A DNA stretch of 64,000 nt from Stomorhina lunata (GCA_933228675.1 OW121740.1:7257442-7321441); one strand, 5' to 3'; shown: positions 46,263-59,985, counted from the stretch's first letter. Numbers and translations: made by a program. The notes: generated from the sequence alone by a model not told the origin.

Positions 46263-47775
46263 AAAAATACTTATTTAAAGTTAAAAAGTTGCATGTAGTA
46301 AAGAAAGTCCTAAAATTACTTTAATTTATTTATATTGGTGATATATTGCTCTGCTGTTAGTTGCTGTCGCGACATGTCGCTTTTGCTGTTGCCCTTGTTA
46401 GTACTCGATGCAATAATGAGTTTCTGAAAAAGCTAAGACTCATAGTTAAATTCTTGGAACAGAGGAAGACATAGGAGGAGAAGGTAAAGAAAACAGAACA
46501 CAAACAGGTCGAAAAAATAAGAAAGAACGTGAGTAAAATAAATTTGACTTTGTAAAACATGTGTGTAATACAAAGAAATACACAAACAAATAAGTTGGAG
46601 TAGAACTTACGCACACACATACATACATACGTTTATTGTGCTAATGACAAATATTAGCAAAAGCTTCAAAACGACAAACAACTTCATACTAACAAAGATA
46701 TTACAATACACTTAAAGAAATTAAGGGGATGAAATGTTAATAATGTTACAAATTGTTATAGGGTTTTCTTTATTTTTAGCCTGAAGCTATGGAAAATGAA
46801 CTTGTAAGTTATTTCTCTCAGTATCATAGAAACTATTCACTCATTTAACATAATTTGATGTCAACATGCAACTTAATATGTACAAGACAGCGACATATAT
46901 CTAAAACTTTCATGTTGTAGTACTAACAAACACAAAAAACTCAACAATTGTATAAACAGTTCAGACCGACCATTCAAAAACCCTATAAAACAAGAAAACA
47001 TATGAAAAAAAATAATAGTTTTACTCTATCCTCCTCCGCTGTCTATAGTTGGTGTAGGGTATAATAAGAAATGTTTGAAAAATGCAACGAAAACTTGTCA
47101 CAACATTTTCCAAAAGAACTAACAACACTTGACAATGACAGCAGCAGCAACAACAACAGCAACACCAACAACTCCTAAAACATAAAAATTATAAAAACAA
47201 CTAAAAATATACATAACAATTTATAAAAATAAATGACAAAATTTCTTCAGCTGCTGCTAAACTAAAGCAAGGCTTCTCTGCTAGCGACAATCGCTGCAAA
47301 TCAACTCTTAGGAAACTCTTAGAAAATTTTTAAAACAAAAAAGGAAAAACTAAAATATTTTCGTTGAAATTATGGTGTCATTGCAGCAACAGTGCTTTGG
47401 GTCTTTAGGACAGGGACGACAGGGGTAACGTTAAATAAATTATGTATGAACAATTTATAAGAAAGACGTAGGAAACAACAGGAACATCATCAGCAACGAA
47501 CGACAAACTTAAGAAGAAGCAAAAAAAATAGAAGAAAAACTTTGCAATTAAGAAATGTCATGGCACCAAAGTCACGACAAAATTTACACGACTTAAAAAG
47601 AAGAAGAGCCAACAATTTAAAACTACTCGAAATAAAAAGAAGAACAAGAAATGACAGGTATTTCGATGCAATTAACAATTCAGTGATTTGGAAATAATTT
47701 TGTAAAATTATTCAAGAAATTTGTTTAATGCAAATTTTTGAGATATTCGTGAAATATAAGAGACAAATTAAAATA
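46263..47775. other. Spacer without recognised gene
   Basis: No gene recognised. A CAG/CAA-rich microsatellite is at about 47,140-47,172. Several short open frames have no domain features. Confidence 0.45.
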
Positions 47776-47779
47776 TATA

Positions 47780-47880
47780 CTAACATACAGACTAAGACAT
47801 AGACTAAGATATAGACTAAGACATTGACTAAGACATAGACTGAGATATAGACTAAGACAAAGACTAAGACTAAAGCACAG
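47780..47880 (-). repeat. 12-mer remnant, - orientation
   Basis: Degenerate AGACTAAGACATAGACTAAG text, about eight units, directly precedes the 28-mer array. It sits on the left side and in the reverse orientation, the mirror image of the 31-mer plus 12-mer order elsewhere. Confidence 0.85.
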
Positions 47881-47889
47881 ATTTAAAAA

Positions 47890-49690
47890 TTTACTATAAA
47901 AATTTTCATATGAAAAATTTACTACAAAAATTTTTATATGAAAAATTTTCTAAAAAAATTTTCATATGAAAAAATTTACTATAAAAATTTTCATATGAAA
48001 AATTTACTATAAGAATTTTCATATAAAAAATTTCCTAAAACAATTTTCATAAGAAAAAAATTTTCTATAAAAATTTTCGTATGAAAAATTTACTACAAAA
48101 ATTTTCATATGAAAAACTTCCTAAATATTTTCGTATGAAAAATGTTCATATGAAAAATTTTCTAATAAAATTTTCATATAAAAAATTTCCTAAAAAAATT
48201 TCATATGAAAAATTTACTATAAAAATTTTCATATAAAAAATTTACTATAAAAATGTTCATATAAAAAATTTACTATAAAAATGTTCATATAAAAAATTTC
48301 CTACAACAATTTTCATAAGAAAAAAATTTTCTATAAAAATTTTCGTATGAAAAATTTACTACAAAAATTTTCATATGAAAAATTTTTTATAAAAAATTTA
48401 CTATAAAAAATTTCCCAAAAAAAATTTATATGAAAAATTTTCTAAAAAAAAATTTTCATATGAAAATTTTCCTAAAAAATTTTCATATGAAAAATTTCTT
48501 AAAAAATTCATATGAAAAATTTACTAAAAAAAAATGTTCAAATAAAAAATATCCAAAATAAAATTTTATAAAAACAAATTTCTTAAAAAAATTTTCTATA
48601 AAAATTTTTATATAAAAAAAAATTCCTAAATTTTTGATATGAAAAATTTCCTATAAAAAATTTGTAAATCAAAAATTTTCTATAAAAAATTTTCATAAAA
48701 AAAAAAAATACTATAAATTTACTATAAAAGCTTTCATATAAAAAATTTACTATAAAAATTTTTCATATGAAAAATGTACTATAAAAATTTTTCATATGAA
48801 AAATGTACTATAAAAATTTTTCATATGAAAAATGTACTATAAAAATTTTTCATATGAAAAATTTACTAAAAAAATTTTCATATGAAAAATTTACTATAAA
48901 AATTTTTCATATGAAAAATTTCCTATAAAAATTTTTCATATGAAAAATTTCCTATAAAAATTTTCATATGAAAAATTTACTATAAAAATTTTCATATGAA
49001 AAATTTACTATAAAAATTTTCATATGAAAAATTTACTATAAAAATTTTCATATGAAAAATTTACTATAAAAATTTTCATATGAAAAATTTACTATAAAAA
49101 TTTTCATATGAAAAATTTACTATAAAAATTTTCATATGAAAAATTTACTATAAAAATTTTCATATGAAAAATTTACTATAAAAATTTTCATATGAAAAAT
49201 TTACTATAAAAATTTTCATATGAAAAATTTACTATAAAAATTTTCATATGAAAAATTTACTATAAAAATTTTCATATGAAAAATTTACTATAAAAATTTT
49301 CATATGAAAAATTTACTATAAAAATTTTCATATGAAAAATTTACTATAAAAATTTTCATATGAAAAATTTACTATAAAAATTTTCATATGAAAAATTTAC
49401 TATAAAAATTTTCATATGAAAAATTTACTATAAAAATTTTCATATGAAAAATTTACTATAAAAATTTTCATATGAAAAATTTACTATAAAAATTTTCATA
49501 TGAAAAATTTACTATAAAAATTTTTCATATGAAAAATTTCCTATAAAAATTTTTCATATGAAATATTTCCTATAAAAATTTTCATATAAAAAATTTCCTT
49601 TAAAAATTTTCATATGAAAAATTTCCTATAAAAATCTTATATAGAAAATTTTTAAATGAAAATTTTCTATAAAAAAATTTATGATGAATT
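47890..49690 (+). repeat. 28-bp palindromic satellite array, orientation 1
   Basis: The unit combines AAATTTACTATAAAAA and the perfect palindrome TTTTCATATGAAAA, 28 bp. The left half (to about 48,950) is irregular and 48,960-49,510 is homogeneous. The array is related to the 31-mer family but uses CTATAA in place of CTATAG. Confidence 0.95.
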
Positions 49691-50775
49691 TGAATTTTGG
49701 TTTAAATAACATTTCCTTTCTATTTTTCAAGGCAATGTATTTTTTTCTTCCAAAAATTGTATAAAACTTTGTTTGCATTAACAAAAACCTTAATTGTTAC
49801 AAAATTAAATTGAAAATTTCTTTTCGTTTTTATTGTTGCAAAAAATTCCATTGAAAAATATTTTCAACATTTAAAATACAAAAGAAATTTCTTGGAATTT
49901 CAAGCTGATATTGACTCACGTCAAACAATAACAAGATGAAGGAAGGAGAAGCGAAAACGAAAACAAATTTAAATTTAAATAACAAAAAAAATAAAATAAA
50001 AATATGTTACAGGATAAATGTTAAGAAAAGGCAACAAATTAAAAACGAACAAATTCTCAAGAAAAAAGTTAAGGATTTTGTTTTTTTCATTAAAGGCGAA
50101 AGAAGCCAACATTTTAGCGCTAAAATATTCACGGAAAGGTAAACGAGACGGGAATGCAAATTTTAAAGGCATGAACGAAATTGAACGAAAATAAAACAGA
50201 ATTTCAACTGCAAGCGAAGTTGTATCGATGCAGGAAATGGAACAGTCAAAAGACAAGACAGATGTCACCAAAAATTGAAATTTGCACATTTAATTCATTT
50301 TTCAGTTTAAGCAATTTGTAAAAATCGTTTCTTTTTTGTCACTTGCATGACGATAACCTAAATTTTTGGAAGCATTAAGGGGCTATGAATGGATACAAGA
50401 TATGTCCTTCCGCTGAATACAATTTCAAAACTTGAATACTCTCCTTTTTATATGGTATCCTTTTGTCCCTCTATTTTGTAATATTCATTTTATAGATAAA
50501 TGTAAATGTGTTCCTCACTTCTATAGCTGACAATGCACAGTGGCTGTTTGCTTATTCTTGTCTTTTTTCAACTTAAAAGAATTTTTAAATAGTTTTTTTT
50601 GCATAATTTCATATGACTGAGATTTCGTTTTTTTGTCATTAAGTCCTGGGTTTTCTGAGTCCTACCATACAACTCAATTTGTTTACATGTTGAAACTGAT
50701 TTGTTTAAAACCTTTTTGTGCCCTACATCAAAAAGCAGAGATATATATTTCGTATACACTTCTTAAAAAACTCAA
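49691..50775. other. Spacer between inverted 28-mer arrays
   Basis: About 1.1 kb of non-satellite DNA. Open frames at 49,936-50,142 (plus) and 49,975-50,289 (minus) overlap on opposite strands, are lysine- or phenylalanine-rich and show no domain. I do not support them as genes. Confidence 0.5.
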
Positions 50776-50779
50776 ATTT

Positions 50780-52915
50780 TTCATACAAAAGTACTTTCAT
50801 AAGAAATTTATTATATAGAATTTTTTTCTAGGAATTTTTTAAGAAATTTTTCATCTAAAATTTTTTATAAAAAATTTTTCAAACTAAAATTTTTAATCGA
50901 AAATTTTTCATTTAAATTTTTTTAGTAGAAAATATTTCTTTAAGAAATTTTAATCGAAAATTTTATACAGAAAATTTTTCATCAAAAATTTTTTATTAAA
51001 AAAATTGTCATAAAAAATGTTTAGAGGAAATTTTTTAAAGATAATTTTTAAAGCAAATTTTACATATAAAAATTTTTATAGTAAATTTTTTATATGAAAA
51101 TTTTTATAGTAAATTTTTCAAATGAAAATTTTTAAAGTAAATTTTTTATACACAAATTTTTATAGTAAATTTTTCATTTGAAAATTTTATAGTAAATTTT
51201 TCATATGAAAATTTTATAGTAAATTTTTCATATGAAAATTTTTATAGTAAATTTTTCATATGAAAATTTTTATAGTAAATTTTTCATATGAAAATTTGTA
51301 TAGTAAATTTTTTATATGAAAATTTTTATAGTAAATTTTTCAAATGAAAATTTTTAAAGTAAATTTTTTATACACAAATTTTTATAGTAAATTTTTCATT
51401 TACAAATTTTTATATTTTTTTCATATGAAAATTTTTATAGTAAATTTTTCATATGAAAATTTTTATAGTAAATTTTTCATATGAAAATTTTTATAGTAAA
51501 TTTTTCATATGAAAATTTTTATAGTAAATTTTTCATATAAAAATTTTTATAGTAAATTTTTCATATGAAAATTTTTATAGTAAATTTTTCATATGAAAAT
51601 TTTTATAGAAAATTTTTCATATGAAAATTTTTATAGAAAATTTTTCATATGAAAATTTTTATCGAAAGTTTTTATAATAAATTTTTTATATGAAAATTTT
51701 TATAGTAAATTTTTCATTGAAAATTTTTATAGTAAATTTTTCATTTACAAATTTTTATATTTTTTTCATATGAAAATTTTTATAGTAAATTTTTCATATG
51801 AAAATTTTTATAGTAAATTTTTCATATAAAAATTTTTATAGTAAATTTTTCATATGAAAATTTTTATAGTAAATTTTTCATATGAAAATTTTTATAGAAA
51901 ATTTTTCATATGAAAATTTTTATAGAAAATTTTTCATATGAAAATTTTTATCGAAAGTTTTTATAATAAATTTTTTATATGAAAATTTTTATAGTAAATT
52001 TTTCATTGAAAATTTTTATAGTAAATTTTTCATATGAAAATTATTATAGTAAATTTTTCATTTGAAAATTTTTATAGTAAATTTTTCCTATGAAAATTTT
52101 TATAGTAAATTTTTCATACGAAAATTTTTAAAGTAAAATTTTCATATGAAAATTTTTATAGTAAATTTTTCATATGAAAATTTTTATAGTAAATTTTTCA
52201 TATGAAAATTTTTATAGTAAATTTTTCATAAGAAAATTTTAATAGTAAATTTTTCATATGAAAATTTTTTATTAAATTTTTCATATGAAAATTTTTTTAG
52301 TAAATTTTTCATATGAAAATTTTTTTAGTAAATTTTTCATATGAAAATTTTTTTAGTAAATTTTTCATATGAAAATTTTTTTAGTAAATTTTTCATATGA
52401 AAATTTTTTTAGTAAATTTTTCATATGAAAATTTTTTTAGTAAATTTTTCATATGAAAATTTTTTTAGTAAATTTTTCATATGAAAATTTTTTTAGTAAA
52501 TTTTTCATATGAAAATTTTTTTAGTAAATTTTTCATATGAAAATTTTTTTAGTAAATTTTTCATATGAAAATTTTTTTAGTAAATTTTTCATATGAAAAT
52601 TTTTTTAGTAAATTTTTCATATGAAAATTTTTTTAAGTAAATTTTTCATATGAAAATTTTTTTAAGTAAATTTTTCATATGAAATTTGTATAGAAAATTT
52701 TGCGTATAAAAATTTTTATAGTAAATTTTTCATACGAAAATTCTTCTAGTAAATTTTTCATATAAAAATTTTTGTAGTAAATTTTTTATATAAAAATTTT
52801 TATAGTTAATTTTTCATATGAAGATTTTTATAGAATTTTTTTTTTCTTTGAAAATTTTTATAGAAAATTTTTCATTTAAAAAACAAATTTTCAATTTAAT
52901 TGTTTTTAAAGAAAA
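50780..52915 (-). repeat. 28-bp palindromic satellite array, orientation 2
   Basis: The unit combines TTTTTATAGTAAATTT and TTTTCATATGAAAA, 28 bp, the exact reverse complement of the unit at 48.96-49.5 kb. From about 52,290 to 52,640 a TTTTTTTAGTAAATTT variant has replaced it. Marker variants recur at 222-, 345- and 289-bp distances, showing repeated block duplications. Confidence 0.95.
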
Positions 52916-53860
52916 TTTGTCTTATAGCTCCTCTAACCGGTCATGACCGACCTTTCTCTATTTGTTTTTTACATTCCTTTTACATGATATTGCATTTATC
53001 CGTCCTTCCATTTGAGTGTCTTTTTTTTTGCTGGAACTGGCCTCACTCTTTATGAAACTTTTATGGTGCCAAAGGCGATGCCAAAAATGTGTTACTTTTA
53101 CACCAAAAATATATGCGCAAGAAAGAAGAAAGAAACTGAAAAATGTTTTAAAAAGTGACGGGGGCAAAAACTAAAGCAAAAAGAAACAATGCAACAACAC
53201 TTGCACATTTTAAACGCATTTTAAATTTCATGGTATCACTTTTTTCATAAATGTTACAAAAGATTTACATAAATATAATAAATTTCTTACGACTTTAGCA
53301 TATTTCATCTCTCTAGCCCCTTTTTGGTGTTAAAATTCACAATTCGCCAAAATTCTTCTTATTTTTTTTAAGGAACAAATTGTCATTATACTCCCAAATT
53401 CATGTGAAATCTACCCGTAGGTAAAAACTCTAAATAAATTGTATGAAATTTGGATTTCACACGCGGTTGCACAAGCACGTATTTGCATTTAAAGGGGAAA
53501 AAATAAAAGAAATATCTGAAATCCTATAGAGGTATCATGGCAACATTTCACATATTGAAATGACATATCACAAACCTACAGACCAAATCTCACTCTCACA
53601 CTTTCCCCTGAAGTCTTAATAAATTAATGGCAGCAAATTTATTTTGGTCCGAATAATCATTAAGGCAAAGTTTTTTTTTTCTCGGAACTTTAGCTTGTCG
53701 AACAATATGTTACTGCACCGGCTGAGTCATTGACAAATTTAATTTATTTTTGATTTTACCCAAAATTTATTGAACAGCCAAAAAAATTCATGGTGGGAAA
53801 ATGTTGAAACAGAAAAGAAATTATTACTTTTAAATGAATTAAAAATTGAATGCGAAACAA
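52916..53860. other. Spacer without recognised gene
   Basis: No gene recognised. It contains a GC-rich 12-bp perfect palindrome CGGTCATGACCG at 52,938-52,949. Confidence 0.45.
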
Positions 53861-53864
53861 TGGA

Positions 53865-55195
53865 ACTGAAAATTTTTCATATGAAAAATTTTATAAAAAA
53901 TATGAAAATTTTAATTGGAAATTTTTCATATAAAAAATTTTAAAGAAAATTTTTTCATATGAAAATTTTTATAGTAAATTTTTCATATGAAAATTTTTAT
54001 AGTAAAAGTTTCATATGCAAAATTTTTTAAATAAATTTTTCTTATGAAAATTTTTATAGTAAATTTTTCATATGAATGTTTATATAGAAAATTTTTCATA
54101 TAAAAATTTCTATAGTAAATTTTTCATATAAAAATTTCTATAGTAAATTTTTCATATGAAAATTTTTATAGGAAATTTTTCATATGAAAATTTTTATAGG
54201 AAATTTTGTAAATGATAATTTTTCATATCAAAATTTTTATAGGAAATTTTTCATATGAAAATTTTTATAGTAAATTTTTAATATGAAAATTTTTATAGTA
54301 AATTTTTCATTTGAAAATTTTTTTAGAAAATTTTTTATATGAAAATTTTTATAGTAAATTTTTAACATGAAAATTTTTATAGCAAATTTTTTATATGAAA
54401 ATTTTTATAAAAAATTTTTCATATGAAAATTTTTATAAAAAACTTTTCATATGAAAATTTTTATAAAAAATTTTTCATATGAAAATTTTTATAAAAAATT
54501 GTTCATATGAAAATTTTTATAAAAAATTTTTCGTATGAAAATTTTTATAAAAAATTTTTTATATAGAAATTTTTATAGTAACTTTTCTATATGAGCATTT
54601 TTATAGGAAATTTTTTATATGAAAATTTTACTTGAAAATTTTTCATATAAAAAATTCTACAGCAAATTTTTTCATATGAAAATTTTTATAGTAAATTTTT
54701 CATATAAAAATTTGTATAGTAAATGTTTCGTATGCAAAATTTTTTTAATAAATTTTTCTTACAAAAATTTTTATAGTAAATTTTTCATATGAATATTTTT
54801 ATAGAAAATTTTTCATATACAAATTTCTATAGTAAATTTTTCGCATGAACATTTTTATAGCAAATTTTTCATATAAAAATGTTTATAAAAAATTTTTCGT
54901 ATGAAAATTTTTATAAAAAATTTTTCATATGAAAATTTGTATAAAAAATTTTTCATATAAAAATTTTTTTAGGAAATTTTTTATATGAAAATTTTAATTG
55001 AAAATTTTTCATATAAAAAAATTTATAGCAAATTTTTTTCATATGAAAATTTTTATAGGAAATTTTTCATATGAAAATTTTTATAGGAAATTTTTCATAT
55101 GAAAATTTTTATAGGAAATTTTTCATATGAAAATTTTTATAAAAAATTTTTCATATGAAAATTTTTTAGTAAATTTTCTTTTCGTATAAAAATTT
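53865..55195 (-). repeat. 28-mer array, irregular
   Basis: Units related to TTTTTATAGTAAATTT plus TTTTCATATGAAAA, with frequent variants such as TTTTTATAAAAAATTT and TTTTTATAGGAAATTT. It is in the same orientation as 50.8-52.9 kb. A trace of the 12-mer (TATAGTTTATGTCTTAG, about 55,194-55,210) follows its right edge. Confidence 0.9.
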
Positions 55196-55209
55196 ATAGT
55201 TTATGTCTT

Positions 55210-56815
55210 AGCTTTCAATTTGACATCACAAATTTTTCTATGAGATTTGTTATTTAAATTTTCTAATTTTCTTTTTTGTTCTATTATTACAAGACTTTTT
55301 TATTACTATTTCTAGGAGAAAAAAAAAGTAAAGCAATTAACTTGTATTTTCTGTTATTACTAAGAAGACATCGTAAGTAACATCAAGCATTTTGGTTATA
55401 CAAAAAAAAAAAACAAAAAAAAAACAACAAGAGTGTTAGATAAACAAAAGAAATTAACAAACTACAAGACGAAATATGTGCCTAGTAGGAAAAAAATTAA
55501 AATGGAATCCTTCCAAAAAGTTTTAGTCATTCCAAGAAATTATTTATTATTATACATTTCTTTGATATCGTACAGTGTTACGGCTGTTTAGGGAGTAACT
55601 GAGTATGTCTTAGGAAAATTTCCTACTGGGTATAGTAAAATAAACAACAAATGACACAATCATTAAAATCTTACCAAAAAACAGAAACTGAGGCAAAAAT
55701 TTAGATCTTTTCTACTGTTTCTTTTTTTTCTAAATTAACAAAAATATAAATATTAAAAGAACTACAACAAATAAAAAACAGCAGCAACAGCAAATGAACA
55801 TAAAAAAGCAACTACAACTAAATAAATAAAACAACAAAGCAAAAACAAGTTCTTTTAACTCTAACACTCACACACACACGAACATATAGACAGAAGAAGA
55901 AAATCCTAGTATAAGAAAACTACAACAAAAACAAAAATGCTCCTGCTTACAATCAACACCCACTAATGGCTGTTAAACAACAACAGAAAAAAGCCAAATA
56001 GAAAAATCTCTAGATGAAGATGTAAAGAATGGAAGAAATTGTTTTTGTTAAATCTTTTTGAAATAATAGTTTAGTTACAAGTTAAGAGAAATGAACATAA
56101 AATATCAAAATTTCTCTCTACACACACAAACACACACAGTCAAAGCCAAGTATCCTCACACAAATACAAACACACACACACGCAATTGAATATGAAATGA
56201 AACTATGCCAAGATGAAATACTTTACTCAAGGATGATGTGCAAATAAAACATCAGTTTCTTTCTTTCTATGGAATCCTAAAAGTATCACAACAACAAAAA
56301 CAAAAACATCTAAAACAGCAACAAAATAAATGTAATATCTTCAGAATGAACATAAAAATAAACAAACAAATACAAAAACATATAGAAAATAAAATAATAA
56401 TCATAGTAAACAGTTACATAACATTAAGGAAAATCTGGGAAAAGGGTAAAGAAAGTTCAAGCAAATCCTGAGTCAGTTAAATAATAACATTCTAATAAAA
56501 AGTTGCAAATGCCAATCAAAACATATGTTACTTGTGTTACAAGAAAAACTTTGTTATAAATTGTAGGAAGTTATGGAATATTGAAACATTTTGCAATAAT
56601 AAATTGTATAACAAAAATATATTTATTGTCAATTCTTTATTTAAAAACGAATATTAAATATTTTTGAAATGTTTACTTATGTTTTACATTAATTAAAATG
56701 TTTGTCCTTTTTTTCTTTGCAGGTATGAAAACTGAATATTTTGAAGTAATCACTTAAATGTTGTAAGTAATTCTTAGTTTTAAAATATATCCCCCTAATT
56801 CATAAACAAATTTTA
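55210..56815. other. Spacer without recognised gene
   Basis: No gene recognised. Short CA microsatellites lie near 55,868-55,877, 56,122-56,138 and 56,168-56,182. The open frame at 56,238-56,471 is glutamine- and lysine-rich without a domain. Confidence 0.45.
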
Positions 56816-56819
56816 AAAT

Positions 56820-59800
56820 TATCAAATTCTTATAATTTGAATTTTTTACCAAAAAATTTATATCAAAAATTTTTTATCAAGAAATTAATATTAAAATTTT
56901 TTTTTAGAAAAATTTTCAATAGAAATTTTTTTTTTTTTAAATTTGAATTTTTTTTTTTTCATTGAAAAATTTAATCTCAAAAATTTTCGATTTTGCTATT
57001 TGAAAAATTTTTATAGAAAATTTTTCTATATGAAAAAATGTCTATGAAACAATTTCTGTAGAATATTTCTATAACAATTTCTGTAGAATATTTCTATAGA
57101 ACATTTTTCTTTATGAAAAATTTCTATAGAAACTTTTTCTATATGAAAAAATGTATATAGAAAATTTTTCTATACTAAAAAATTTCTATAGAAAATTTTT
57201 CTATACGAAAAAATTTCTATAAAAATTTTTCTATATGAAAAAATTTCTATAGAAAATTTTTCTATATGAAAGTCTATAGAAAATTTTTCTACACGAAAAA
57301 ACTTTTTTATATAGAAACATTTTCTATAGAAAATTTTTCTATACGAAAAAATTTCTATAGAATTTTTTTATATAGAAAAATTTTCTATAGAAATTTTTTC
57401 ATATAGAAAAATTTTCTATAGAAATTTTTTCATATAGAAAAATTTTCTATAGAATTTTTTTATATAGAAAAATTTTCTATAGAAATTTTTTCATATAGAA
57501 AAATTTTCTATAGAAATTTTTTCATATAGAAAAATTTTCTATAGAAATTTTTTCATATAGAAAAATTTTCTATAGAAATTTTTTCATATAGAAAAATTTT
57601 CTATAGAAATTTTTTCATATAGAAAAATTTTCTATAGAAATTTTTTCATATAGAAAAATTTTCTATAGAATTTTTTTCATATAGAAAAATTTTCTATAGA
57701 AATTTTTTCATATAGAAAAATTTTCTATAGAAATTGTTTCATATAGAAAAATTTTCTATAGAAATTTTTTCATATAGAAAAATTTTCTATAGAAATTTTT
57801 TCATATAGAAAAATTTTCTATAGAAATTTTTTCATATAGAAAAATTTTCTATAGAAATTTTTTCATATAGAAAAAATTTCTATAGAAATTTTTTCATATA
57901 GAAAAAATTTCTATAGAAATTTTTTCATATAGAAAAAATTTCTATAGAAATTTTTTCATATAGAAAAAATTTCTATAGAAATTTTTTCATATAGAAAAAA
58001 TTTCTATAGAAATTTTTTCATATAGAAAAAATTTCTATAGAAATTTTTTCATATAGAAAAAATTTCTATAGAAATTTTTTCATATAGAAAAAATTTCTAT
58101 AGAATTTTTTTCATATAGAAAAATTTTCTATAGAAATTTTTTCATATAGAAAAATTTTCTATAGAAATTTTTTCATATAGAAAAATTTTCTATAGAAATT
58201 TTTTCAGATAGAAAAATTTTCTATAGAAATTTTTTCATATAGAAAAATTTTCTATAGAAATTTTTTCGTATAGAAAAATTTTCTATAGAAATTTTTTCAT
58301 ATAGAAAAATTTTCTATAGAAATTTTTTCATATAGAAAAATTTTCTATAGAAATTTTTTCATATAGAAAAATTTTCTATAGAAATTTTTTCGTATAGACA
58401 ATTTTTCTATACGAAAAAATTTCTATAGAAAATTTTTCTATATGAAAAAATTTCTATAGAAAATTTTTCCATATAAGAAAATTCTATAGAAAATTTTTCT
58501 GTATGAAAAAATTTTTATAGACAATTTTTCTATACGAAAACATTTCTATAGAAAATTTTTCTATATAAAAAAATTCTATAGAAAATTTTTCTATATGAAA
58601 AAATTTTTATAGACAATTTTTCTATACGAAAACATTTCAATAGAAAATTTTTCTATATAAAAAAAATTCTATAGAAAATGTTTCTATGTAAAAAAAATTT
58701 TTCTATTTCTATAAAAAAATTCCTATAGAAAATTTTTCAATAGAAGATATTTGTATATGAAAAAAATTCTATAGAAAGTTTTTCTATAGAAAATATTTCT
58801 ATATGAAAAAATTTCTATAGAAAATTTTTCTATATGAAAACATTTCTGTAGAAAATTTTTCTACATGATAAAATGTCTATAGAAAATTTTTATACATGAA
58901 AAATGTCTATAGAAAATGTTTCTATATGAAAAAATTTTTATAGAAAATTTTTTTATATGAAAAAATTTCTATAGAAAATTTTTCTACGTGAAAAAATGTC
59001 TTTAGAAAATTTTTCTATATGAAAAAATTTCTATAGAAAATTTTTCTATATGAAAAAATTTCTATAGAAATTTTTCTACATTAAAAAATGGCTATAAAAA
59101 ATTTTTCTATATGAAAAAATTTCGAAAATTTTCAACACAAAAATTTTATATCGAAAGTTTTCTATGGAAAAATTTATATCGAAAATTTTCTATAAAAAAA
59201 ATTTTATATGGAAAATTTTCTATAGAAAAATTTTGTATCGAAAATTGTCTATGGAAAACTTTTATATCAAAAATTTTCTGCGGAAAACTTTTATATCAAA
59301 CATTTTTTTTAGAAAAATTTGAAATCAAAAATTTTCTTTAGAAGAATTTTATATCGAAAATTGTCTATAGAAAAATTTTGTATCCAAAATTTTTATAGAC
59401 AAATTTAATATCAAAAATTTTCTATAGAAAAATTTTATATCGAAAATTTTGTACTGAAAATTTTGTGTCGAAAATTTTTTCTAGGAAAATTTTTATATTG
59501 AAAATTTTCTAGAGAAAAATTTTATATCGAACATTTTTAATAGAAAAATTTTATATCAAAAAAAAATTTTGTATCGAAAATTTTCCATAAAAAAATTAAA
59601 TATCAAAAATTTTCTTTAGAGAAATTTTATATCGAAAATTTTCTTTAGAAAAATTTTATATCGAAAATTTTCTATAGAATAATTTTATATCAAAAAATTT
59701 CCTCAGAAAAATTTTATAACGAAAAATTTCTATAGATTTTGTATCGAAAATTTTCTATAGAAAAAAGATCAAAAGTTTTCATAGAAAAATTTTTTAATAA

Positions 59801-59985
59801 AAAAAATTTTTTAACAAAAATTTTCTATAGAAAAATTTTTCTAAAAAAAATTTTTATATAAAAAATCTTGTGTAAAAAAATTTCTTTCAAAAATTTTCTA
59901 GAGAAAAATTGTATAACAAACATTTTTTATAGAAAAATTTTACATCAAAAATTTTCTAAATAATTTTTTACAAAAACAATTTTAA
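56820..59985. repeat. 31-mer array with internal orientation switches
   Basis: The 31-bp unit combines TTTTCTATAGAAATTTTTT and CATATAGAAAAA. From about 57,000 to 57,360 and from 58,400 to 59,110 the units run in one orientation; from 57,360 to 58,395 they run in the other. The switch at 58,398-58,406 is the centre of a perfect inverted repeat. The edges (56,820-57,000 and 59,110-59,985) are degenerate, the right one built on TTTTATATCGAAAATTTTCT. Confidence 0.93.

Noticed and set aside
49936..50289. Overlapping open frames on opposite strands in the spacer between 28-mer arrays
   Set aside because: Low-complexity composition, mutual overlap, no domain or promoter evidence.
56690..56760. Splice-acceptor-like T-rich tract followed by CAG near 56,723
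   Set aside because: The downstream frame is short and no partner donor or coding exon could be supported.
59111..59341. 76-codon frame with KF-rich repeats
   Set aside because: Lies wholly inside the degenerate edge of the 31-mer array.
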